From the NCBI GenBank assembly GCA_026004195.1, contig BPIQ01000002.1:1009742-1073741 (forward strand): 64,000 nucleotides of DNA, in the 5' to 3' direction. The stretch is from Candidatus Binatia bacterium. GTDB lineage: Bacteria; Desulfobacterota; Binatia; HRBIN30; BPIQ01. The position numbers and the translations under genes are program-made. This document shows, piece after piece, positions 26,806 to 36,064 of this stretch. The number at the start of each line of letters is the position of its first letter. Within the stretch, counting starts at the first letter, position 1. The notes below the pieces were generated by a model that was given only the letters and a program-made list of their open reading frames with translations, was not told the origin of the DNA and made no database searches.

Positions 26806-27588
26806 ATGCCGATCCACTACGAACGCGAGGACCACATCGTGACGATCACGATCGACCGCCCGGAGGCGAGAAACTCCCTCGACATGGAACATTTCAGCGC
26901 CCTGGCCGACGCGTGGCGTCGCTTCCGGGACGAAGACGAAGCCTGGGTGGCCATCGTGACCGGGGTCGGCGACACGTTTTGCGTGGGGGCGGACCTGAAG
27001 ACGTTCATCCCGCAGGTGACCGGGGTTCTGCCCAAACCGGAACGCTGGAAACCCGAAGACGGCCAGGTGGCCGTGCTGCGCAACATCAAGATCTACAAGC
27101 CGATCATCGCGGCGGTCAACGGGCTCTGCGTAGCCGGGGGCATGGAAATGCTCGGCGGCACCGACATCCGTGTCGCCTCGGAAAACGCGACGTTCGCCGT
27201 CATGGAACCCAAACGCGGGCTTTTCGCCGGCGGCGGGACCACGGTCCGACTCCCGCGGCAGATCCCGTTCCCCTACGCCATGGAGTTTCTCCTTACGGCG
27301 GACCGGATTCCCGCACGGCGTGCCCTGCAAATGGGCCTTCTCAACGAGGTGGTACCGAGGGAAAAGCTCATGGATGCCGCGATGGACTACGCCCGGCGCA
27401 TCGCGGCCAACGCCCCGCTGGCCATCCGGGCCACGAAGCAGTCGGTGCTCGAAGGGCTCGCCATGGACCTCGAGTCCGCCTACGAGAACGAGTCGCGGCT
27501 CGCCGCCATGGTTTTCGCGACCGAAGACGCCAAAGAAGGCCCTCGGGCTTTCGCGGAAAAACGGCCACCGGTCTGGAAAGGAAAGTGA
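26806..27588 (+). CDS. Enoyl-CoA hydratase/isomerase family
   Basis: 260 residues of the crotonase fold. The oxyanion-hole segments are FCVGADLKTF and NGLCVAGGMEM. Both catalytic glutamates of true hydratases appear to be present: one in AVMEPKRG and one in AMEFLLTADRI. It would add water to 2-enoyl-CoA in beta-oxidation or a related pathway, in the cytoplasm. It has a GAGGA ribosome site and is followed after five bases by a RidA-family gene, so the two are probably cotranscribed. Confidence 0.92.
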   Translation: MPIHYEREDHIVTITIDRPEARNSLDMEHFSALADAWRRFRDEDEAWVAIVTGVGDTFCVGADLKTFIPQVTGVLPKPERWKPEDGQVAVLRNIKIYKPIIAAVNGLCVAGGMEMLGGTDIRVASENATFAVMEPKRGLFAGGGTTVRLPRQIPFPYAMEFLLTADRIPARRALQMGLLNEVVPREKLMDAAMDYARRIAANAPLAIRATKQSVLEGLAMDLESAYENESRLAAMVFATEDAKEGPRAFAEKRPPVWKGK

Positions 27589-27593
27589 CCCCC

Positions 27594-27995
27594 ATGGCCG
27601 GGCCCGACGAGCGGATTCGCCGAATCGACGCCCCGGCGGTCGGCCGGCTCCGGACTTTCTCCCACGCGACCGTCGCCGGCGACTTCGTCTTCGTGTCCGG
27701 CACTCTCGGAACGAAACCGGGTACCTTCGAACTTGTCGCCGGCGGCACACGGGCGGAGACACGGCAGGCCCTGGAAAACGTCCGTGCGATCCTCGAGGCA
27801 GCGGGCTCGACGCTCGACGACGTGGTCAAGGTCCAGGTCTACCTCACCGACATGACGACCTTCGGCGAGATGAACGAAGCCTATCTCGAGTTCTTCCCCG
27901 AAAACCCACCGGCACGGATCACCGTGGGCTGCGCGGCGCTCGCCCTCGGGGCCAAGGTCGAGATCGACTGCATCGCACTGCGGCGCGCGGGCTGA
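27594..27995 (+). CDS. RidA (YjgF/YER057c/UK114) family protein
   Basis: 133 residues. The motifs GDFVFVSGTLGTKPGT, ALENVRAILEAAGS and PARITVGCAALALGAKVEID are those of the RidA family, and the conserved Arg that binds the imine carboxylate is present in PARITV. These enzymes hydrolyse reactive enamines and imines or act in specific catabolic steps. It follows the enoyl-CoA hydratase by five bases. Its last 115 bases overlap, tail to tail, the end of the mutY frame on the other strand. Confidence 0.92.
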   Translation: MAGPDERIRRIDAPAVGRLRTFSHATVAGDFVFVSGTLGTKPGTFELVAGGTRAETRQALENVRAILEAAGSTLDDVVKVQVYLTDMTTFGEMNEAYLEFFPENPPARITVGCAALALGAKVEIDCIALRRAG

Positions 27996-29053
27996 AAGCT
28001 CGCCTCGACCCCCGCCAAGGCGAGCGCCTTCGAAAGGAACGAAGAGCGGCCGAGCTTTTCGAGATCGCCCGGCCGGAAAAGCCGCCACTCGGCGCCCCGA
28101 CGTTCCGCCATCGCCCGGATTTCGGATCGCCGGAGCCTCGCCTCGAGGACCTCGACGACGAAGTCCCGCCGGACGATGGCGTGACGGAAGGTCCCTTTCG
28201 GCGTGCCGGCGGAAAGCAAGGGCGGCTCCCCGGAAAGGACGACCGGCGGCAACCACAGGTGGGGAAGATAGCGGAACGCCCCACGTTCGAGCAAAAAAAA
28301 TCCGTGCCGGTCGCGAACGACGTAAACCTCGCAGAAGATCCGTTCGCGCCCGGGCCGCGCGGCCCGCGCCGGCACCGAGGGCCCGCCGCTCGCGTACGCC
28401 CGGCAGTGGCGTCGCAGGGGACAGGAGGGGCACTTCGGCGCGCGCGGAAGGCAGACCGTTTCGCCGAGCTCCATGAGCGCCTGGTTCCACTGGCCGGGCC
28501 TTTCTCGATCGAGAAGAACCGCGGCCAGCTCCCGAACGGTCGCGGAGCCGGCGCGGTGCTCGCCCGCGAGCCTCCCGAGAACGCGACGAACGTTCGAATC
28601 CACCGCCGCGTGCGGCAGCCCGTACGCACAGGAGAGCACCGCAGCGGCGGTGTAGGGACCGACTCCCGGCAACGAGCGGGCGCGGGCGAAATCCCGAGGG
28701 AACCGACCTCCGTGACGCTCGACCACCCACCTGGCCGCCTCCCGAAGTCTCCGGGCACGAGCGTAGTAGCCGAGCCCGGACCAGGCCGAGAGCACCTCTT
28801 CTTCGCTCGCGGCAGCGAGCGCCCGCAAAGTGGGAAAGCGCCGGAGAAAGCCGGGGTAGGCCCGCTCGACGACCGCGACCCGCGTCTGCTGCAGCATGGC
28901 CTCGGCGACCCAAACCCGGTACGCGTTCGTGTCGCTGCGCCAGGGCAGAGGCCGGGCGCGGTCACGATACCAGAGAAGAAGCCGCCGCCGGACCGAACCG
29001 ACGGGAAAATCCTCGAGGATTCGCGCCGGCCCCCGCTCTCGCCGATGCTTCAC
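27881..29053 (-). CDS. mutY: A/G-specific adenine glycosylase
   Basis: 390 residues. Blocks present are RPLPWR, EAMLQQTRV, SGLGYYARARRL, LPGVGPYTAAAVLS (helix-hairpin-helix) and VDSNVRRVLGR with the catalytic Asp. The 4Fe-4S loop is C-x6-C-x2-C-x5-C (CLPRAPKCPSC then C). The C-terminal 120 residues are the NUDIX-like 8-oxoG recognition domain. It removes adenine paired with 8-oxoguanine. The last 38 residues are encoded opposite the RidA gene and do not look conserved, so the true function ends before the overlap. Confidence 0.94.
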   Translation of the reverse strand: MKHRRERGPARILEDFPVGSVRRRLLLWYRDRARPLPWRSDTNAYRVWVAEAMLQQTRVAVVERAYPGFLRRFPTLRALAAASEEEVLSAWSGLGYYARARRLREAARWVVERHGGRFPRDFARARSLPGVGPYTAAAVLSCAYGLPHAAVDSNVRRVLGRLAGEHRAGSATVRELAAVLLDRERPGQWNQALMELGETVCLPRAPKCPSCPLRRHCRAYASGGPSVPARAARPGRERIFCEVYVVRDRHGFFLLERGAFRYLPHLWLPPVVLSGEPPLLSAGTPKGTFRHAIVRRDFVVEVLEARLRRSEIRAMAERRGAEWRLFRPGDLEKLGRSSFLSKALALAGVEASFQPARRSAMQSISTLAPRASAAQPTVIRAGGFSGKNSR

Positions 29054-29071
29054 GGCCCGAGCGGAGATACG

Positions 29072-30388
29072 TCAGTCCGGCATTTCGGGCATCGTGGCGT
29101 AAACGGAGGCGAGCTGCTCGGTGATGTCTTTTGTCGTCACCGGGCGCCCGAGATCGTACGTCGGGGGCTTGCCTCCCGGGATGCTCCTCGGCGTGACGTC
29201 CACGTCCGGAGACTCGGCACGAAGAGCGGCCGCGGTGCACCGCTCCTTCGGCCGGTGCCGGAAGGCGTCGAAGCGGAACCACCGGAGCGCGTTCTCGTGC
29301 GTGATCTTCGCGACCTCGTCGTCCGGTACTCCCTCGAGGCTTTTCGCCAACCTCTCGGGAGATTTCGGCCAGGTCGTGTCCGAGTGCGGATAGTCGCACT
29401 CCCACGCGATCGTATCGATTCCGACGGCGTGGCGGTTCCGAATCCCCACGGCGTCGTCGATGAAGCAGGTGAGCACGTGCTCTCGCCAGACCTCGCTCGG
29501 AAGCCTGCCGCCGAAATCCTGGTGCGTCCACGCGTGGTGGTGTTCGTGGACGTAGTCGGCCCGCTCGAGAAAGTAGGGGATCCAGCCGATGCCGCCTTCC
29601 GAGAGAGCGAAGCGAACGGGGAACTTCTTGAGGACGCGCGACCAGAGAAGGTCCGCGGCGAAGCTCACGCTCAGGATCGGGGTCACCGCGATCATGACAT
29701 CCACGGGCGCGTCCATCGAGGTGAACTTCATCCCCCCTCCGGAACCGATGTGGACGCACACGACCGTGCCCTCGTCGGCGCAAGCCGTCCAGAAGGGATC
29801 CCAGTGCTCGCTGTGGATGCTCGGGAAGCCCAGTTCTTCCGGGCGCTCGGAGAAACTCACGGCGTGGCAGCCTTTTTTCGCCACGCGACGGACTTCGTCC
29901 GCCATGAGCTTCGGGTCCCAGAGCGGCAAAAGGGCCAGCGGAATGAAGCGGCCCGGGTAGGTCCCGCACCACTCGTCGATGTGCCAGTCGTTGTAGGCCC
30001 GGAGCACGACGTGCGCGAGGGTCTTGTCCTGCTGCCGCGCGAAGAGCGCGCCGCAAAGGCCGGGAAACGAAGGGAAACAGAGCGAGGCGAGGACGCCGTT
30101 CACGTTCATGTCGCGGATGCGCTCGTGCACGTCGTAGGTTCCCCGCCGGAGCTGCTCGAAAGCCGTGGGTTCCATCCCGTACTCTTCGGGCGGACGGCCC
30201 ACGACCGCGTTGAGCCCGATGTTCACGATCTGCTCCCCGGCGAAGACCCACACGTCGCTTCCGTCCTTTTTCCGTACCACCCTGGGGGCCTTGCTCTTCC
30301 ACTGCGGCGGCAGGTGCCGCTCGAACATGTCCGGGGGTTCCACGACGTGGTCGTCGACGCTCACGAGAATGAGATCGTCTGGACGCAT
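29072..30388 (-). CDS. Amidohydrolase-2 family metal-dependent hydrolase
   Basis: 438 residues from the ATG at 30388, which has a strong AAGGAGG site. It begins LILVSVDDHVVEPPDMF, where the D-x-H pair is the metal site of the amidohydrolase-2 (ACMSD/decarboxylase-like) family. The metal and substrate His in VCVHIG and the terminal Asp region IAWECDYPHSDTTWP are present. Members hydrolyse or decarboxylate cyclic or aromatic acids. It is divergent from an SDR gene, and a second related amidohydrolase lies at 57.4 kb. The substrate is unknown. Confidence 0.88.
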   Translation of the reverse strand: MRPDDLILVSVDDHVVEPPDMFERHLPPQWKSKAPRVVRKKDGSDVWVFAGEQIVNIGLNAVVGRPPEEYGMEPTAFEQLRRGTYDVHERIRDMNVNGVLASLCFPSFPGLCGALFARQQDKTLAHVVLRAYNDWHIDEWCGTYPGRFIPLALLPLWDPKLMADEVRRVAKKGCHAVSFSERPEELGFPSIHSEHWDPFWTACADEGTVVCVHIGSGGGMKFTSMDAPVDVMIAVTPILSVSFAADLLWSRVLKKFPVRFALSEGGIGWIPYFLERADYVHEHHHAWTHQDFGGRLPSEVWREHVLTCFIDDAVGIRNRHAVGIDTIAWECDYPHSDTTWPKSPERLAKSLEGVPDDEVAKITHENALRWFRFDAFRHRPKERCTAAALRAESPDVDVTPRSIPGGKPPTYDLGRPVTTKDITEQLASVYATMPEMPD

Positions 30389-30576
30389 CGCTCTCGCCTC
30401 CTTCCGGGGCGTACCATACCCCATCGGACAAAAAGCGTCGAGAGTGTCTTATCTTTTTGCTTTTCCCTGCCCCGAGCGCGCCCCTTCCACCCGTCTCGGC
30501 TTCGTGCGAGAAGAACCTTCGGGGCGGGTCCGGGTGGGAATCGCGAAGGCAGCGCAGGAAGACGGAGGATGAAGCC

Positions 30577-31278
30577 ATGGCGCAACCCGTGTGTGTCGTC
30601 ACCGGAGTGGGCCCGGGCAACGGGCTCTCGATTTCGCGGAAGTTCGCCGCCGAGGGCTACCGCGTGGCCATGCTCGCTCGCTCGGCCCCGAAGCTCGCGG
30701 AGTACGAAACGAGCGTCCCCGGAAGCCGGGGTTACCCGACGGACGTGGGGAAAACGGAAGACGTCCGGCGGACGTTCGCGAACATCCGCCGCGATCTCGG
30801 CCCCGTGGACGTGCTCGTCCACAACGCCGGGAGCGGTGTCTTTTCCGATTTTCTTTCCACCACGCCCGAGGAGTTCGAAGCGGCCTGGAGGGTCAACGCT
30901 CTCGGCCTTCTCCTCTGCGGCCAGGAGGCGGCGCGGGACATGCTATCGAGGGACGGCGGCTCCGTCGTCGTCATCGGGGCCACGGCCTCCTGGCGCGGGG
31001 GCGCGAACTTCGCGGCGTTTGCCGCAGCCAAAGCCGCCCAGAGGTCTCTCGCGCAGTCCATGGCACGAAGCCTGGGCCCGAAGGGAATCCACGTGAGCTA
31101 CGTCGTGGTCGACGGGGTGATCGACACGCCAGCCACCCGAGCGTTTTTTCCGGACCGCCCGGACGAGTTTTTTCTGGACCCGGACGAAATCGCAGCCAAC
31201 GTGCTTCACCTGGTCCGGCAGCGCAAGAGAGCATGGACCTTCGAGCTCGACCTGCGGCCCTTCGCCGAGAAGTGGTGA
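30577..31278 (+). CDS. SDR-family protein lacking the catalytic Tyr
   Basis: 233 residues of the short-chain dehydrogenase/reductase fold. The nucleotide-binding motif is TGVGPGNGLSISRKF, and NAG appears in LVHNAGSG. At the active site the usual YxxxK is FAAAK (in FAAFAAAKAAQ), so Tyr is replaced by Phe while Lys is kept. I recall a subgroup of SDRs with this Phe and the ending SYVVVDGVIDTPATR, so it is a family trait rather than damage. Whether it is a redox enzyme or a binding protein is open. Divergent from the amidohydrolase gene. Confidence 0.88.
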   Translation: MAQPVCVVTGVGPGNGLSISRKFAAEGYRVAMLARSAPKLAEYETSVPGSRGYPTDVGKTEDVRRTFANIRRDLGPVDVLVHNAGSGVFSDFLSTTPEEFEAAWRVNALGLLLCGQEAARDMLSRDGGSVVVIGATASWRGGANFAAFAAAKAAQRSLAQSMARSLGPKGIHVSYVVVDGVIDTPATRAFFPDRPDEFFLDPDEIAANVLHLVRQRKRAWTFELDLRPFAEKW

Positions 31279-31654
31279 GCACGGAACTCCACGGACTCTT
31301 GCTCTTCCCTTCCACGACACATCGCAAAGAGGGCTCGCCGGCGAGGGACGACGTGCTTTCGCCAGCGCGGCGGCTCTCCCTGGCCCTCGTCACCGCCCGG
31401 ACTCGCCGCGAAAGCCCGAGGGTCGCTCGCCTTCCATGGCCACAGATGGCGGCCCAAGGAGCCTTTCCGCGCTGGCGTACTTGCCGCGCACAGCAGGACG
31501 CATGCCAGGTGAAGGGAAACGCCCCGCTCGCGCCGCCCGCACGTTTCCTCGAGGGAGCTCCGCCTCTCGCCGTACTCCGAACGAGGACGCACCGCGACGT
31601 TCCGAAAGCGCGCCGAGCGCGCGGGGTGTCACGAAAGCGGAACGCCGGCAAGAG
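31279..31654. other. Gap without a recognisable gene
   Basis: 376 bases between the convergent SDR gene and the damaged histidine kinase. Open frames exist on both strands but none has family features, a ribosome site or protein-like composition. I see no repeat or clear terminator here. Confidence 0.6.
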
Positions 31655-33808
31655 TCAGAGCCGAGCGAATTTCCCGCCGACGGCCACTTGCCGTTCTGCC
31701 CCTGCTTCTTCTCCGGAGACGTTTTCGAGAGTTTCTGCTGCGGGCAAACGAACCGCGAAAAGCGCCCCCTTTCCGGGCTCGCTTTCGACGAGAATCACAC
31801 CGCCGTGCTCCGTGACGACCTGATGGGCGATAGCCAATCCCAGGCCGGTTCCCTTTTCCTTCGTCGTGAAGAACGGATCGAAAATATGCTCCAGGATTTT
31901 CGCCGGGATCCCCGGCCCCGAATCGCGAATCTGCACCTGGAGCATCGGGCGGCCCTGGTGGGTGACCTGGGCCGTGGAAACGAAGAGTTCCCCTCCCGTT
32001 CGCTCCATGGCCTGGACGGAGTTCAGAACGAGGTTGAGAAAAACTTGCTTGAGCTGGTCCGGATCGGCCTCGACCGGCGGCAATTCCGGGTCGAGGTCGA
32101 CGCGCAGTTCGATCCTCGCCTTCCGAAGCTGCGGCTCGAGAAGCTTGAGGATTCCGTCCACCACCTGGTTGAGAGAAACCGGCTTTCGCGACGGCGTGGG
32201 CGAACGCGCGAAGGAGAGAAGCTCGCCGATCAGGTCCGAGATCCGCTTCACCTCGTTCGAGGTAAGCCGCAGGAACTCGTCGAGGAACTCTTTGTCCCCG
32301 AGACGTTGCGGTGCGAGCTGGAAGAACGTCTGGATGGAAACCAGCGGATTGCGGATTTCGTGGGCGATGCCCGCAGCCAGCGTCCCGATCGCCGAGAGCC
32401 GGTCGGCGCGACGGATCATCTCCTGGCTCCGCTTGAGTTCGTCGTAGAGCCGCGCGTTCTCGAGAGCTACGGAAGCCTGCGCCGCGAGGGTGTCCAGGAG
32501 GTTCAGGTCCTCGGCGTAGAAAGCATCCCGGTCGCGTTTTTTGCCGAGGGCAAGGAAACCGATGAGCTTTTCGCCCGCACGCAACGGGACGACGAGCTCC
32601 CAACCGTTCTGCCGGCAGACCTTCGCTGCTTCCCGACCCTCGGGCGATGGTCCTTGCACCAGTTCTTCGGTCAGCACACTCGCGTCGAGCTTCTGCAACG
32701 TTTTTACCAGAGGTTCCTCCCGAGCGAAGTAATGCTCACGCGGAGCGTCCCCGAACGCTCTCGCCACCACGTAGTCCCCGGCCCCGTGTTCGCCAGAACG
32801 ACCGCCAACCGATCGAGGCGCAAGGTCTCTCCCACGACCGAAACCAGCTCCTGCAGAAGCTTCTCTTTCTCCAGGATACGCACGATGGAGCGCGCGAAGG
32901 CCTGGAGCGCGAGACGGTACTCGTGCTTTTGCCGAAAGAAAGACTGCTGGATCCTCGACTCGGCCCGCGTACGGAGACCCGGGAAAAGAACGCCCACGGT
33001 CAAGAGTAGGACGAAAACGGCGAAGGAGAAGTCCGTGTGCACCGAGCCGAAGGAGCGTTCCTGTAGCCAAACAATGGCGAGAAACGACGGGAACACCAGG
33101 AGGCTCGAGACCGCTGCGTACGCGATTCCCCTCGTAATCACGAGGTCGACGTCCATCAGGCGGTGTTTGACGATCGCGTACGCGACGACGGCTGCCCATG
33201 CGAGGTTGCCGAGGCTCCCGAGAGGGATAGAAGGGGATGCCGTAAGCAGGGAGGAAATTCGTCGCACCCGAGCGGAACGGCGATGGCCGCGCCGATGAGC
33301 CAGAATTTGAACTGCAGCCGAACCGTGGCTCCGTCGCGTCTCGGAAGTCGTAAGCCAGCACCAGAGAGCGACAACAGAAGTTCGCGACGGTAACGTGAAG
33401 AGCCCAGTAGATACGGTCCGCGTGCCGACGGAGGTTCCCCAGGAGTGACCCGCAGTCGGCTACGAGCAAGCTCCCGATGCGCGGATGCAATACGCACACG
33501 GCGGCAGGCGTAGTCGACCGCAGGACCCACCCAGTGCCTTGGTCGCAGCTCGCGCGACGGCTGAGAATCAAATGCCAGAATCGCCGCGGGCAAAAAACGG
33601 CTCCCCGGCAGATCCGGACGTTAGGGCGAAGGCATGCCGGGCATCCGTCCAAGAACTCAGGACGAAAAAGTTCAGGTTCCACACGACCAGGGTCGCCGCT
33701 GAAGGCGAAAGCGCTGCGCGGCCGCTTCCCGGGCCGTGACGGACAGACCACGACGCCCAGCCAAGCTGCCGAGCAGGCAACGAGCGGGACGAGCCAGTGG
33801 AACCTCAT
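31655..33808 (-). pseudogene. Sensor histidine kinase, frame-disrupted 7TM/GAF part
   Basis: The C-terminal kinase is intact in one frame from about 32,780 to 31,655: GAF remainder (AGDYVVARAFGD), H-box AGIAHEIRNPLVSI, N-box FLNLVLNSVQAM and the ATP lid DSGPGIPAKILEHIFDPFFTTKEKGTGLGLAI. The membrane-sensor half is split over frames. MRFHWLVPLVACSAAWLG starts at 33808, ATLVVWNLNFFVLSSW follows in a second frame, QFKFWLIGAAIAVPLG in a third, ATNFLPAYGIPFY in the first again, LGNLAWAAVVAYAIVKHRLMD in the second, and the kinase in the first. That is five frame changes in about 1 kb. It resembles PrsK-like kinases. It is decayed or badly assembled; the last change sits in a GGGG run near 32,780. 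Confidence 0.8.
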
Positions 33809-34624
33809 CGCCGTATAGGGGACCGGGGCGTTTTGCCGGCGAATAAGAGCTTGGCCAAGAACGGGGCCGTGCAGGTGCGGAACGCAGGCGCCGACAGTCG
33901 CGGAGGTCCAGATGACATGACGGTCAGGGCCCCACTGCGGATGCACGAAGTCAAGGCCCGATAGGCCGAAAACGCAGAGCCCTCGATAAAAGATACGAGG
34001 CTTCGGCTGCACCAGGATCGCAAATCCGTCGCATCCGTTCCTGTCGCAAGCTCGAGGCAGAGCTTCAGCATGCCGAAGTGAAGAAGGAGCTCGCCGAACG
34101 TCCTCGATGGTCCTCGCGGATCGCAGAACCGACCCATTTCCGCGACGCGGCCCCGAGAAATGTCGCTCGAAGGCCTCACGGTTTCCTCGAGTCTCGAAGG
34201 GCCGTGGCTCGGGGGGGAAAACCCGGAGCCCGGCAACGCTCCTCCGGATGGCGTCGCGGGCACGAGATGGACGGCTCTCCGAGTCCAACGTCATCCGCCA
34301 TCGGATCCCTGCTCGCGCTCGTAAATCAGACGCTCGAAACTCCAGGACCTCGCGCGGGTTCCCGGTCCTGCGCTACCTTGAAGCGAAATTCCGCGAGGTC
34401 CTCGACTGGCTGAACCGCGTGGTCCAGCCGCCCCCTCTCTACCCCCCGCCCGCAAGGGACCCCGCCTGGCGCCTTGTACGGCTTTTGGCTTGAACCTTTG
34501 CATTTCTCTCGCTATTTGCGTATCTTCCGGCTTTGCATTTTTGCTGTCAAGTGAAAGGGCCGAAGCAAAACCGTGTTTTTCCGCGACGCCCGCCAGGAAG
34601 GCGCGCTCGGTCGGAGGAGATGCC
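33809..34624. other. Gap of 816 bases, lower G+C, upstream of ACP gene
   Basis: There is no convincing gene on either strand, and base composition is visibly less GC-rich than the neighbours. The right end (34,485-34,560) is AT-rich and holds the direct repeat CTTTGCATTT twice, 35 bases apart, likely promoter sequence for the ACP operon. The left end should contain the promoter of the histidine kinase when it was intact. Confidence 0.55.
34496..34540 (+). promoter_or_regulatory. Twin CTTTGCATTT repeats before ACP operon
   Basis: CTTTGCATTT occurs at 34496-34505 and exactly at 34531-34540, 35 bases start to start, in the only AT-rich stretch upstream of the ACP gene (34625). The spacing of about 3.3 helical turns would suit a regulator bound at two sites. 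No convincing -35/-10 pair is evident. Confidence 0.35.
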
Positions 34625-34903
34625 ATGCAACTAGCGCGCCCGACGCTCGTGCGTTCCGAGGTCAAAGCCAGGGTCCTCGAACTGCTTCGCGAAATCGCCA
34701 AGATCGACCCCGACTCGCTCACCGAAGACTCGTCGCTCGACGAGGACATCCGGCTCGAGTCCGTGGCTTTCGTGGAGCTGCAGGTGGCCCTCGAGGACGA
34801 GTACCAGATCGAGATCGACCCGATCCAGGTCGTGGAGCTCAACCGCCTGGGCAGCATTATCGACTACATCCACGAGCTCGCCGCCGACGGCTCGCGGGCA
34901 TGA
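34625..34903 (+). CDS. Acyl carrier protein
   Basis: 92 residues, acidic and helical. The phosphopantetheine site is the Ser in DIRLESVAFVELQVALEDEY (LES rather than the usual DSL), in the correct place between helix 1 and helix 2. It carries acyl groups as thioesters. The ATG at 34625 has GGAGGAGA upstream; the frame is open further left but not protein-like. Its stop overlaps the start of the acyl dehydrogenase gene (ATGA), so the two are coupled. It is a specialised ACP rather than the housekeeping AcpP, judging from context. Confidence 0.88.
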   Translation: MQLARPTLVRSEVKARVLELLREIAKIDPDSLTEDSSLDEDIRLESVAFVELQVALEDEYQIEIDPIQVVELNRLGSIIDYIHELAADGSRA

Positions 34904-36042
34904 ACCTTTTCCACAACGGGCACGAAGAATTCCGTACCCGAGTCCGCCGCTTCGTCGAGGAGCGGCTCGCCCCGCACGCGGACGAATGGGAAAGACGAAA
35001 GGTTCTCCCGAGATCCGTCTTCACGGAACTCGGCCAGCAAGGCTTCCTCGGTCTCACCCGCCCCAGAGAGTACGGCGGGCTCGGTCTCGACTTCGGTTAC
35101 AACGTCGTCCTCGCCGAAGAACTTCCCCGAGCGCGCATGCCGGGCCTCACGCTGAGCGTGCTCGCTCAGGTGAACTTCGTCCCCCCTCTCCTCGTCCGCT
35201 ACGGGACCGAGGAACAAAAACGCGAGTTTCTCGTCCCGGCACTCCGAGGAGAGAAAATCGGTGCCCTCGCCTCCACGGAGCCCACGGGCGGCTCCGACAT
35301 CGTGAACGCGACGCGCTGCCGGGCGGTCGACGACGGCGATTTCTGGGTGATCGAGGGAGAGAAGAAATTCATCACGAACGGCCCCATCGCGGACTTCGTC
35401 GTGTGCCTCGTGCGCACCCGACCCGAACCGACGCCGAACAGCTTCTCGCTCGTGATCGTGCCGACCGACACACCGGGATTCCGGGTGAAAGCCACGCTCG
35501 AAAAGCTCGGGCTCCACACGTCTCCCACGGGATGGCTCGAGTTCGACGGGTGCCGCGTCCCGAAGAGCTACACGATCGGACGGCCCAACGTCGGTTTTTT
35601 CTACCACGTACAGAATCTCCTCGAGGAGCGGCTCATCGGCGGCGTGAGCGCCGTCGCTCTGGCTTCGCTCGTCCTGGAAGACACGATGTCCTACCTGCGG
35701 GGACGCGTGGCCTACGGAAAGCCGCTTTCCCGACTCCACCCCGTGCGGCAGACCCTGGCGGAGCTCGCTTCCTACCTCGAGATGGCCCGGCGCTTCGTTT
35801 ACTCCGTCTGCGAAAGCTTCCGCGACGGACGGGTCGAAGCCAAGGAAATCTGCATGATCAAGTTCGCGGTCGTCGAGGTCGTGCAGAGGCTCGTCGAAAG
35901 ATGCCTCCAGCTCCACGGCGGGTACGGATTCCTCGAGGAGAACTGGCTCACGCGCGTCTACCGGGACGTGCGCGTTCTCAGTCTGGGCGGCGGAACTTCG
36001 GAAGTCATGAAGGACCTGGTGGCGGGATACCTGAGGCTCTGA
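34900..36042 (+). CDS. Acyl-CoA/acyl-ACP dehydrogenase
   Basis: 380 residues of the flavin acyl-CoA dehydrogenase family: LGLTRPREYGGLGLDF, ASTEPTGGSDI, GEKKFITNGPIAD and LQLHGGYGFLEENWLTRVYRDVRV. At the usual catalytic Glu position (YEGT in many members) it has GGGT. However, NLLEERL on the earlier helix matches the Glu position of isovaleryl- and long-chain acyl-CoA dehydrogenases, so it is probably active. It is translationally coupled to the ACP, which suggests an acyl-ACP substrate (inference), as in pathways that desaturate carrier-bound acyl groups. Confidence 0.9.
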   Translation: MNLFHNGHEEFRTRVRRFVEERLAPHADEWERRKVLPRSVFTELGQQGFLGLTRPREYGGLGLDFGYNVVLAEELPRARMPGLTLSVLAQVNFVPPLLVRYGTEEQKREFLVPALRGEKIGALASTEPTGGSDIVNATRCRAVDDGDFWVIEGEKKFITNGPIADFVVCLVRTRPEPTPNSFSLVIVPTDTPGFRVKATLEKLGLHTSPTGWLEFDGCRVPKSYTIGRPNVGFFYHVQNLLEERLIGGVSAVALASLVLEDTMSYLRGRVAYGKPLSRLHPVRQTLAELASYLEMARRFVYSVCESFRDGRVEAKEICMIKFAVVEVVQRLVERCLQLHGGYGFLEENWLTRVYRDVRVLSLGGGTSEVMKDLVAGYLRL

Positions 36043-36064
36043 GGGGTGGCCGGGGCCCTCGCGA

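Noticed and set aside
28592..28601. GTTCGAATCC-like tRNA T-loop sequence
   Set aside because: It falls inside the MutY VDSNVRR coding segment and no acceptor or anticodon stem can be built around it.
27170..31096. A 1308-residue open frame on the + strand
   Set aside because: It overlaps enoyl-CoA hydratase, RidA, MutY, amidohydrolase and SDR genes in the wrong frame and has Arg/Pro/Ser-rich shadow composition.
32704..33267. Separate small gene for the 187-residue frame with membrane helices
   Set aside because: Its helices and GAF start join directly to the kinase in the neighbouring frames, so it is a fragment of the histidine kinase, not its own gene.
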